DNA of 64,000 nucleotides. Source: Candida dubliniensis CD36 (taxonomy: Eukaryota; Ascomycota; Pichiomycetes; Serinales; Debaryomycetaceae). The stretch is from positions 186,001-250,000 of the forward strand of contig NC_012860.1 in NCBI RefSeq assembly GCF_000026945.1, read 5' to 3'. Below the pieces are notes generated by a model. That model was not told the origin of the DNA and made no database searches. It saw nothing but the letters and a program-made list of their open reading frames with translations. The position numbers were made by a program, and so were the translations under genes. Every line of letters starts with the position of its first letter. Within the stretch, counting starts at the first letter, position 1. Positions 38,773 through 49,300 of the stretch are shown here, piece after piece.

Positions 38773-40197
38773 TTATGAAGATTTGTTTTGAGTTTCCAAC
38801 CGACATATAGCTCTTAGAAGATCTTTTGTGTCCACATTTTTCAGAGGTACAGACCATCTAATGTTGCTACCACTATTGGACGGTAGGGATCTATATGCTT
38901 CCACTTTTGATTTATTTGAGTAACCCTGCAAATACTGTGACACCTTTTTGTTTAATTGTTGTTGCTCTACTGATTTCAACAAATCGCTTGCACGTTTTAG
39001 TTGGAATGCAGTAAAATAAAGCTTGTCCACTTCTGGCTCTAGTTTTGTTATATTTGATTTAACTTCGGCGTGGTTAGCTTCTACTGTTTCAACTAATGAG
39101 TTATCAATTGCATCTGTTTTTATGTTTCCTGCTCTTTCGTCCTTTATGTACATATTTAATTGTTTTTTATCCTCAGGCAAACTAATCTTCATTGCTTCCA
39201 AAGGCCGTATTGCCTGCTTGTAAACTTTATACCACTCTGCTTTCTGTTTTCTTAGGTTTTTCAATTTTTTTGTGTAAATATCAATATTTTTTAGATTTGT
39301 AATATTTAAAGGATTAGGTACAGTAACCACTTTCCCACTTATTGTTTCTATATTGTTGCTTCTGTTATCATACCAACTTGTAGAAATCTTTTTTTCTGTC
39401 AAATCTCGTATGATCTCTTCTTTGATTACTCTTGCTATACTTGGTGCAGTTTGATCCTCTGACTCATGCTGCTTCAAATCTTCCTCATCTTTCTCAAATT
39501 GTTTTTTCATATTCCATATCAACAATTGCCTCAACCTATCTGGTCCAGGCATAGTGGTATCCAAAAGTTTATAATAATCAGATACAGGAACCTCTTTGTG
39601 GGGCACTCCCACAAACCCATTGCCAATTGAAGAAACCCGCTTCCCTCGGTTCAAATAGGACTGTCTTCTCTTATTAGAAACCGTTTTGTCATTATCATGC
39701 AATTGCAAAGTTTCACGAGACACTTGCTCTATATAATCATCCGAATTGTATCCGTTTCCTAAAGGAGACCTCAATTTTGTAGGATTCTTGATGGATTGCC
39801 CTTTGGCTCGTTGCTTCTTTTTCTTTCTGCTCAAATTGAATATATCATCTGAAGAATCACTATCTATATCTTCTCGTGCCATCAAATCCATTTCCTCATG
39901 TAATTGAGTAACTGGGGTATTGACCTTTCTTTTCTTACGAGACTGTTGTGTGGGTGATTGACTTCGTTTATACACAAATTCTCCATCTTCTTCAAATGTT
40001 TGCCGCTTTTTAGGAGCTGGGTTCTTATTGAAATTCTCTTGAGAAGAAAATAAATCAGATAATTGGTTTTTCCTCGATAGCAAGCTTGGTTGTGGAGTGA
40101 CTTGTTCATCATCGTCTGTATCATGTACCAATTTAGCTTGCTTTTTTGTTTTCTTTCTTGTCGGTGCTTTTTGCTTACCAACACCAAGTGTTCTCAT
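38773..40197 (-). CDS. DSN1: Kinetochore MIND/Mis12 complex subunit Dsn1 (Mis13)
   Basis: Dsn1 is part of the MIND complex linking inner kinetochore proteins to the Ndc80 complex. The 474-residue product has a long basic, Ser-rich N-terminal tail with Lys/Arg clusters (RKKRK, SRKKKKQR), in the part that carries Ipl1 sites in other yeasts. The conserved Mis13 core follows: DYYKLLDTTMPGPDRLRQLLIWNM near residue 205, then IKEEIIRDLTEKKISTSWYDNR near 265. Coiled-coil helices follow at about 305-440. The gene is divergent from the WD-repeat gene at 40519, about 320 bp apart. The assignment rests on the core motif. Confidence 0.85.
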   Translation of the reverse strand: MRTLGVGKQKAPTRKKTKKQAKLVHDTDDDEQVTPQPSLLSRKNQLSDLFSSQENFNKNPAPKKRQTFEEDGEFVYKRSQSPTQQSRKKRKVNTPVTQLHEEMDLMAREDIDSDSSDDIFNLSRKKKKQRAKGQSIKNPTKLRSPLGNGYNSDDYIEQVSRETLQLHDNDKTVSNKRRQSYLNRGKRVSSIGNGFVGVPHKEVPVSDYYKLLDTTMPGPDRLRQLLIWNMKKQFEKDEEDLKQHESEDQTAPSIARVIKEEIIRDLTEKKISTSWYDNRSNNIETISGKVVTVPNPLNITNLKNIDIYTKKLKNLRKQKAEWYKVYKQAIRPLEAMKISLPEDKKQLNMYIKDERAGNIKTDAIDNSLVETVEANHAEVKSNITKLEPEVDKLYFTAFQLKRASDLLKSVEQQQLNKKVSQYLQGYSNKSKVEAYRSLPSNSGSNIRWSVPLKNVDTKDLLRAICRLETQNKSS

Positions 40198-40518
40198 ATC
40201 TATTTAGTTTATTGAAATTAAGTCGTAATAGAAGAAAGTCATTCAACGTATGTATGGGTACTCAAGGTTGTAAGTTTTGGAATATTTTGAGTTTGATTTC
40301 AATGTTTTGGTTTTGAATTAGATGATTTTCTGTTTCTTTCTTTTTTTTTTTTCTCTCTGTCTCTTTCTCGCTCATGTAATATTATCCGATTTCTATGATT
40401 TCACCATATATATTTTTTTTTTCTCCTTGGATGAAACGCGAATCTCTCTTAAATCAACAAAATACATCGATTTCTCTCTTTGTTTATATTTCCCCAAATG
40501 ATCCAACAGTAATTGAAC
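40198..40518. other. Divergent promoter region DSN1/WD-repeat gene
   Basis: About 320 bp with pyrimidine runs at 40333-40372 (TTTC and CTCT rich) and near 40411-40424. No specific motif was recognised. Confidence 0.4.
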
Positions 40519-42027
40519 ATGAGACCAGATATTTTGGCTGTATCATTATGCCACAAGTACATTGCCAGATTGAAACACGAGGAGAATAAGTTGGAAATAC
40601 TAAATTTACCAACATCAACTATCTATCGATCATATAACATTCAAACACTTACGAGACTGTTTTCTCAAATTAATCACACAAGCTCTTATGTTGTATCACA
40701 GTTGCAATGGGAGCATATACTACCAGACTCAGTATCCACAAAGCTCGCAGTGGTAATAGATAATTTACATATTGCAATGATTATTGATTTCCGAAATGAA
40801 GATGTAGAACCTATTTTTATCAAGCAGCCCAGAAATGAAGGAATTGAAAGTATAGAATGGATCCCCCCACCATCGTTGGAAAAAGATTTAGGGGCGTATA
40901 CCAACAGTCGTCAACTATTAATATTTTCAAAACATAATCTAGCAGCCAGGGTGTTTTCTTTGGATTGCACGCACGTATTATTCACAATCTACAAACCAAT
41001 GTCATCATTCTTAATTCGTCCTAGTCATGACAATAGATTCTGGTCCATACTTGCAAGCACCCTTGAATATAACAAGCCTCCAATATTATATCATTTTTAC
41101 AACGAGGGATCTGTCAGCGTTCTTATAAAGCTGATCAAATTACCAAATACGTTGACAACTGAGCCAAAACTATCGTGGTCAGGTAAAGGCACTTGGTTAC
41201 AAGTTTTTAGCGACCACGAAACTATTTTTGGATACAATTTGTTGATTTATAATATTCTAGGACAGGTTTCCGAGAGAAGGAAAATTGAACCGTTACTTGA
41301 CGTGGAGATCATGGATAATGGATATAATATGGGCTCAGATGGTCATTTGCATTTTAGTAGTAACCAGTTTCAATCTAATTGGGTAACACTCCTGTCTGAT
41401 AGAGAATACATTGCTGTATCAGATCTTCAAGGACCACAATTGCATATTCAAATAATTGAAATAAGTTTATTACGAGTAATCAAGTCGGTAGAACTAAACT
41501 TGAAAGACAAACAGGGTTGGAAACAATCGTGGGATAAATTTGTTTACGGAACAATAACATTACCTGAAACTCTTGAGATTACAAAAGTTTATTCACATGA
41601 GTCTGAGATATATATTTGTATTAACAATACGTATGTAATTGGCTGCCATTTTAGGTTAACTGAGTCGGATAGTATAGAGGCAGAAATCAAATCAATAATG
41701 GAGGTGGACACTTTTGTCTTTGACTTTTACAAAATTGACAATAAATTGCTACTAATTACAGAAAAACTGGTTGTCACGTTGAATGATGACAATGACAAAC
41801 CCCAGAGAATATTTGATACAAATGGTACAATTAAGAATACTCAACCAGATACTGATCAAATTACCATAATATATAGCACTACACAAGGGACATTATGGGA
41901 AACGGTTTTCACAACAAACAGGTTCACAAGTCCAAGAAAAAAGAGACACTTGTTGGGAAACACTTCCATTCTGCTAGATGATATAACAGACACATTCAAC
42001 TTAAAAAAGCGAATCAAATCAAAATAG
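40519..42027 (+). CDS. WD-repeat-like protein, possibly WRAP73/Wdr8 family
   Basis: I am not certain of the family. The first ATG is at 40519, giving 502 residues; the frame upstream has no ATG. The sequence alternates short beta-strand-like segments typical of a propeller. Parts resemble WRAP73/Wdr8: NIQTLTRLFSQI with LQWE, then LHIAMIIDF and GIESIEWIPP, and especially LSWSGKGTWLQVF followed by GYNLLIYNILGQV, which parallels the human segment containing a tryptophan-rich WAPNG and ILLYSLDGRL. The C-terminus is basic (KKRIKSK). Wdr8 acts at spindle pole bodies with Msd1 in fission yeast and has no Saccharomyces ortholog that I know of. The gene is divergent from kinetochore gene DSN1. Function is inference and needs a profile search. 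Confidence 0.5.
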   Translation: MRPDILAVSLCHKYIARLKHEENKLEILNLPTSTIYRSYNIQTLTRLFSQINHTSSYVVSQLQWEHILPDSVSTKLAVVIDNLHIAMIIDFRNEDVEPIFIKQPRNEGIESIEWIPPPSLEKDLGAYTNSRQLLIFSKHNLAARVFSLDCTHVLFTIYKPMSSFLIRPSHDNRFWSILASTLEYNKPPILYHFYNEGSVSVLIKLIKLPNTLTTEPKLSWSGKGTWLQVFSDHETIFGYNLLIYNILGQVSERRKIEPLLDVEIMDNGYNMGSDGHLHFSSNQFQSNWVTLLSDREYIAVSDLQGPQLHIQIIEISLLRVIKSVELNLKDKQGWKQSWDKFVYGTITLPETLEITKVYSHESEIYICINNTYVIGCHFRLTESDSIEAEIKSIMEVDTFVFDFYKIDNKLLLITEKLVVTLNDDNDKPQRIFDTNGTIKNTQPDTDQITIIYSTTQGTLWETVFTTNRFTSPRKKRHLLGNTSILLDDITDTFNLKKRIKSK

Positions 42028-42089
42028 GCTTTGAATATATATTTATAATTGTATATACAAGGAAATGGAAATAAAAATACACATCAGAA

Positions 42090-42398
42090 TCATTGCTTCT
42101 TCTTTTTAGGAGCACCCTTATTTCTTCTTTTTCTGTCTGCAACTATGAATACTCTATGTGCTTCTCTAGGATCCACTAGCTGTAACTGAGGAAACCAAAT
42201 TTTGAAATCACTGAATGTAGGCACAGCATTATTGTCACCATAATACTTCACATATTCTGGACCTTTCAAAGGTGCTTTTAATATTTTATTTGGGTTTCTT
42301 TTTGCATTAGGATTCCAAAACTGATCAAATATTCTAAATGAAGTTTTTCTGACCTCTGCCAACCTAGCCTTGGATGGTAACGCTTTCAACACACTCAT
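42090..42398 (-). CDS. RSM27: Mitochondrial small-subunit ribosomal protein mS33
   Basis: The 102-residue product matches the mS33/Rsm27 family of the mitochondrial small ribosomal subunit. Features are an N-terminal ARLAEVRKTSFRIFDQFWNP, the segment NKILKAPLKGPEYVKYYG and the basic end DRKRRNKGAPKKKKQ. Its stop lies about 60 bp from the end of the convergent WD-repeat gene. The start ATG at 42398 is the first of the frame. Confidence 0.9.
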   Translation of the reverse strand: MSVLKALPSKARLAEVRKTSFRIFDQFWNPNAKRNPNKILKAPLKGPEYVKYYGDNNAVPTFSDFKIWFPQLQLVDPREAHRVFIVADRKRRNKGAPKKKKQ

Positions 42399-43324
42399 GG
42401 TTGTGGTTCTATAGATACAAGGGCTACTGTCTCAACAAATGAAAAGATTTTTTTTGTGTTTTTGCTTTTCAGTCTTTGCTCGCTTGGCTAGACTTTTGTA
42501 AGGATTCTCTGTGTGTGTGTGTGTCGGTCTTCTAAAAAATCATGTCACGTGCTCATTAAGATAATGTAGATTTCACAACAATGTGTAATTGACAATTCAT
42601 TTCTATAACCAAATTTCACTACAAGTATAGGATAGGATACGTTATGATCTCAAATGAAGAAACTCGATTATAAATCAATCATTTTTTTTTTTTTCATTAC
42701 TGTTGTGGTGATTTTGGTGATCATAGATGCTATTGTAGATTAACACTGCCAATGTCATTTTTTTTTTCTTAACTTTCGTACACTTGCTTCGCCTCTAATA
42801 TAGGAGGGATCATCACCATAAAAATAGATCAATTAAGCGACCTAAAAGAAGTAAGAATATATATGATTGACTAAATATCACTTTAGAATAAATATTTTAA
42901 TTAGATACAGTGTGATCTGCTTCTGCAAACAACATATATTTCATCCCTAAGCCATAATACGTGTCAGATCGTAACTACTACAACGACTACTACAACCACA
43001 CACTACCCTTTTAAGATCTTGGCAGGAAATCTAAATCTATTTTTTTCTTTACTTTATTTTCCAGCTTTAAATCAGACACCACCACCACTATTAACTTATA
43101 CAACTGCAAAGAGAAAACAGAATCGTGTTTATACACCAGAAGTTTAAGCGAAGAATCTTGGAATATCACTCTTCCAGAAATCGGCAGTTCTTCACAATCC
43201 ATTGCTTTTGATATTCATACCTTTGAATTTAGGTCTTGGTTATTGATTCTTTTTTTTTTTTTTAATAGACTTCCCTGCATGGAATAGAGACCAACCAACT
43301 AATTCTAAAGACTTTTAATAAATC
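42399..43324. other. Divergent promoter region RSM27/CCH1
   Basis: About 930 bp. It contains a GT microsatellite at 42511-42524, CACGTG at 42546-42551, T-runs at 42681-42694 and 43251-43263, and CCA-type repeats at 43078-43090. A short reverse-strand ORF near 43011-43202 looks like a by-product of composition. Confidence 0.45.
42546..42551. promoter_or_regulatory. CACGTG E-box upstream of RSM27
   Basis: TCACGTG lies about 150 bp upstream of the mitochondrial ribosomal protein gene. Cbf1 regulates sulfur, respiratory and ribosomal genes in Candida, so a site here is plausible. It is a single match only. Confidence 0.35.
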
Positions 43325-46300
43325 ATGGATAATAACAGTAATACCCATTCAAGTCGAGGTAGACCTGGTATAATTATAAACCCTCCGACTGAATCAAATC
43401 TCAACATACAACATATTCTGGAAGAAGAGCAGGCATCTTATGACGAAGATTACGACCCAAATAAGACATACATATCTGATTCACAGTACTGGCAGAGACA
43501 ATCCTTTTTGCATAATGAAGACGATTTAGCTAGTGTAGAGATACCCGAGTTGCACCAAATTCAAGACAGAGCACCAGATTCATTACTGATTCACTCAGAC
43601 AAGCGATCATCGCGAAGTGGACGAGACATACTTAATGTGCTACATTTGAGCAGACCAAGCTCACCTAGGACGCCTAATTCAGCTACATCAACACCAAGTC
43701 TAGGACATGCAATCGAAGATGAAGATTTGGATGAGCTAAAGGAAGGATTAAATTATGCATTGGGTACTAAGGAAAATGAAGCAAATTGGTTCCCTGTAAA
43801 TAAGTTATCCAAATCAACAACACAACAGAGAGAAGAGACTTCAGGTGATGAAAATTCTAGTTTTGTGAATTTCACAACTGATATTCCTTTGAATGATTTA
43901 TCCCCCTTCATTTCCAACCCAAACACAAATAAAAACAAAAGCGACACTTCGTCAAAATACGTGGTAAATTCTCCCTTTGAAACTAGGTCGAATTTAGGTT
44001 TACCAGTTGACCCGGGGCTTTTGGAAACAGGCTCGTTGATGTCACCCTATCCCAAAGACGGGGGTGGTTCTTCCCCTAGAATTGCTAATGCAATCTCAAG
44101 AATATCAGATCGTATTGCTGGTGCAGGGGGGAGTAGTAGACGAAACGAAGAAAATACCGAAAGATTGAGTGCAGTAGAGTCTCAAGCAAGTTTACCTTTA
44201 CCCACACCAATGAGTGAACATTTTACGTTTTTTGATGAGTCAAACAAGTCCACCAACAAAAGTGATAAAACATCTGTTGGTAATACATCTCTTAGAAATG
44301 AAAGCGACACCAATTTAGATTCAAATATTGAGGGATTGGGGTTGTATCTACAGCAAACGAACAAACTGCAAATATCAAGCACAGGACAACACGAGTACTC
44401 ACGTGAAGTCCCAGTAACAGACTATCTCCGATTACCTAAAAAACTGCATCAGAACAACAGAACCAATTTCCAAGAGTTTGACACTATGTATTTATTTGGG
44501 AAGTCATTGGGTATATTCACTCCCGAGTCTAAAGTTCGACAATTTTGCTATCATGTGTGTGAGAACAAATTCATAAACACATTCCTTTTGGTCATTTTGA
44601 TTTTGCAAGTATGCTTATTGACTTATAGACAATGGAACCCTTTTGTGCTTAATGGATATTTTATCAAAGGATATAACTGGGCAGATTATTTGCTCATGGT
44701 TATAAATGTCATTTATACAGCAGAAGTCATAGGAAAAATCATAGCTTACGGATTTTACGATGATCACATAATGTTTGATGAATTAGGGTTGCCATATCCC
44801 AAAAATGAAATTACCAAAGAATATTTTAGTAAGAATTACATTTCAAAAATTTTGAAATCTTTAGGCATTTTCAAGTCCCGAGCGGAAAAGAAAAGACAAG
44901 AAAAGTTCATATCTCAGGAAAATGATAAAAGAAGCTCTAGCGAAGATAGTGAGATTAGAGAAATTGACTTGAATGATAGTAGGCAGGATTTATTAGGTGA
45001 ATCAAATCGATCATTTGGTTTGAAAGACAAATATCATATGGACCTGCACCATCGGAATTATATACCCCTCAGATCCCAAGCAAATGATCCTGAGGATTTA
45101 GATAAAACTACTCCAGTGCCTAAACAGATGTTAGAGGCCAAAAACACTTTTTTCAAACCAACACCCAATACTTTTGAAAAACTAAATTTGAAAAGAGCAT
45201 TTTTCAGAAGCAGTTGGCAAAGAGTAGACTTTATATCGATGGTTTGTTTTTGGATTTCATTATTTTTATCAATCAATCACTATGATGCCGATCACCACAT
45301 TATGTTGTTTAGAGCACTCAGTTGTCTTCGTATTTTGAGACTTTGTAACTTGACTACTGGTACTACCACCATTTTGACTGCATGTAAGATAGCCATTCCT
45401 CAGTTGATTGATGTTTCAATTTTTATTGCCTGCTTTTGGCTATTTTTTGGTATAATAGGAGTACAAACGTTCAAATCTTCATTAACCAGACATTGTGTGT
45501 GGACCAATCCCGATGATCCAACCGACACATTTGTGAATTCTGATCTGTATTGTGGATCTTATATTGGCCTTGATGGAGCACCAACAGCGTATTTAATGAG
45601 GGATGGCCTGTCGTCAAACGTTATAAAAGGCTACCGATGTCCCATGTATTCGCAATGTGTATCTGGGGATAATCCCTACAATGGAACATTAAACTTTGAC
45701 AATATATTGCAATCGTTAGAAATTGTGTTTGTTATTATGAGTGCAAATACATTTACTGATATTATGTATTACACTATGGATACAGACAATATGGCAGCCT
45801 GTTTATTTTTCATTGGATGTATATTTGTAATGACAGTTTGGTTAATCAATGTGTTTATTGCTATCATAGTTGCGTCATTCAATATCACTAGAATGGAGGT
45901 TGCAGAAGAAAAGAAGAAGAAACGTGAAGGAAGACGTATTTTTAAAATATTTGGATACGCAGATCAAGATGTCCAAATGCACGAAGAACGACTTGAGTTT
46001 TTGAAAAACCAAAATGTGTTTTTAAAATGGTATTATAACCTTGAATTTTTTTTTGTGATCTGTGTTATTATCGATTTATTTGTCCAATGCTTCAGAAGGT
46101 CTGATATGTCTGATCGTAGGGCACATCTATTGTATCGATTTGAAGCATCTTTTACTGGTGTGTTTATGGTTGAAGTTATCTTGCGTTTTGCTTTTTACTT
46201 TCCAAATTGGAGATTATTTTTCAGAGTGAAAAGAAACTGTTTTGATTTGTTTTTGGCAGTAATCACCACCATAATTATTATTGGACCAATTAAAACTGCC

Positions 46301-49300
46301 CTCGGACATGCATATTACTGGTTAACTGTTTTTCAAGTGATGAGAGCCTATAGAGTAGTATTGTGGACTTCGATTACAAGAAATTTGTGGTTGAAAATAA
46401 TGAGAAATTTCAAAGCAATTTTTGATTTAGCATTGTTTTACTTTATCTTACTTTTTTTGGTTAGCATAATCTTGGCTAGATATTTTGAAGGAGTTGTCTC
46501 ACAAGATGAAGCCGGTGATCTTGATTTCCCTATGACCACGTTGCCAGGAGTTTTCATTGCTTTGTATGTTATCACGTCGACGGAAAACTGGACAGAGATA
46601 CTTTATGGAATGCAACAATATGCTACAACCACATCATCTCGATCATTTGGGTCAGTTTTCTTAATTGGATGGTTCATGTTGTCTAATATGATTATCCTCA
46701 ATATTTTCATTGCCGTTATCGCTAAAACATTAGAGGTTTCTGAAGAAGGCAAGCGGAAACAGCAATTATTGCAATTTATTGACACCATGACAAACAAACT
46801 ACAAGATATTGAACAGGACTCAGGGTTGCTATCCAAAATCAAGAAAAAATTATTCAGAAGAAAACAAGTTAAAGATGAACTAGAGGAAGCAGTTGTCAAT
46901 TTACTTTTGAGCGGTACTGCTGTGAATGATTTTTTGGAAAACGATGCTCGCAACGAAATCGATGATGATGATGAAGGAGAAGCAATAAGAACTTTACCTA
47001 CATCGACATGGAAACGATGGTTAGGGGTGAATTACTGGCGTACCCTCAATTTATTCAAAAACAACCCATTTTATGGAAATAAGGCTGAGGGAAGGAAAGT
47101 ATCTTTGGAAAATTTCAATCCAGCAAATTTTGCTCGAACTATTGTTAAAGAAAGAAAGAATATTGTCAGCAAACAAAACGAGTTTTTAGAAGCCAATCCA
47201 CGATATAATTATGTGTTTTATGTAATTGGGCCACATCATCCACTTCGTAGATTGTGTCAAAAAATGGTGAAACCAAGTTATGGAGAAAGAATTGATGGTG
47301 CTGTTCCTTACAAGCCTGTAGCAGAAGCTATGGTTGTATTAATGTTCATTGCAACAATCACATTAGTTGTAATTGCATGTTATATGACTCCTATTTTCCG
47401 TATGGATCATGCCGGTGAGCCCTGGGTATTTTGGGCAGAATTTGTATTTGTGATGATATTTACCATTGAATTTTCTATCAAAGTAATCGCTGATGGCTTC
47501 ATCTTTACCCCGAATGCTTATACTCGATCGTCTTGGAATCTTATTGATTTTGTGGTGTTGCTTTCCTTGTGGATAGAAACAATTGCTTATTTGAAAAATG
47601 ACGGGAAGTTGTCAAGAATTGTCAGGGGGTTGAAAGCATTGAGAGCATTGAGATTGTTAACGGTCAGTGATACAGCAAAAGCCAATTTCCATAACACAAT
47701 GATTGCTGGATTTTGGAAAATTATTAATGCTGCAGTTATTTCCCTTTGTTTATTGCTTCCATTTTCAATTTGGGGATTGAATATCTTTAATGGACGACTT
47801 GGATATTGCGTTGATGGAGAGTCTGACATGAGTTCTTGTTACAATGAATATCAGAATTCTGTGTTCAATTGGCAAATTGTTAGCCCAAACGTGTATACCA
47901 ATCCTCAATTGGAATTCAACCGATTTGCATCTTCATTTGCTACTTTGTTTGAAATTGTTTCATTAGAAGGTTGGGTCGACTTATTAAACAATGTCATGGC
48001 TAGTACAGGGGTCGGTACCCCTAAGGAAACCAATGCGACTCCATTCAATGGATTTTTTGTGGTTCTTTTCAATTTTGTCAGTATTATCTTTATTTTGACG
48101 TTGTTTGTATCTGTGATCATTAGTAATTACTCGAGATCAACTGGAAGGGCTTATATGACAACTGATCAGATATCTTGGTATCGAGTTAAGAAGATATTGG
48201 TGCAAGTTAAACCTTCGAAAAGAAAGAATATTGACAATCTTCATGTCATAAGAAGATTTTGTTACAGAATGACCGTGGAAAGAAATCCTGTTTGGACAAG
48301 AACTTTGAATTGTGTTTTGGTTTTTCATGTCATAGCATTATTGTTAGAATGTTTCCCGTCATATGATAGTTTGAATCAATTTAGAACTCTGATTTACATG
48401 ATTGCATCCAGTATGTTTTTCGTAAATTCAATTATGCTTTTCACGGGACAAGGATTTTCTACATTTATGCAATACAAGTGGAATATTTTTAATTTGGTGG
48501 TATCTTTAGGTGCCTTTGGAACTACTACAGGGTCGTACTTTTTGGACCCCAATTCCCCCTTGATAAATATTAACAAGTTATTCTTGGTTGCTATTTTAGT
48601 GTTTGTGATTCCTCGTAGTAACAGATTGAGTCAACTTTTGCGATTTGCTTCTGCGTCCTTGCCATCTTTGATTTCCTTGGTATTTACATGGATTATTGTA
48701 TTTTTGGTTTTCGCAATTGCCATGAATCAAATTTTTGGAATGACAAGACTAGGTCCTAATACTACTGGAAATATTAATTTAAGATCAGTCCCCAAGGCAT
48801 TGATTGTTTTATTTAGATGCAGTTTTGGAGAAGGATGGAATTATATTATGGAAGATTTTGCATTAGCTCAACCATTTTGCACCAGTGAAAATAATCTTGA
48901 TAACAGTGATTGTGGCAATAAACAATATGCTTATATTCTTTTCATTGCCTGGAACATAATATCAATGTACATATTTTTGAATATGTTTATTTCATTGATT
49001 TTAGATAGTTTTGATTATATTGGACATAAAGAAAGCTATAACCAATTGATTCAAAGAGAAGAAATCCGGAAATTTAAAAGAACTTGGCAAAAATTTGATC
49101 CTCAAGGGACCGGTTACATTAAACCAATTGAATTACCCAAATTGTTACATTCACTTGAAGGTGCCTTATCGTTCCATTTTTATACTGGGCTGTTAACAAT
49201 TCCGGAATTGTGCAAAAAATGGATTATTAGAAATAATCCCAATGATCCATATGATGTGACCATTAATTATGAAGCCATTGAACATACAATGGAACAAATG

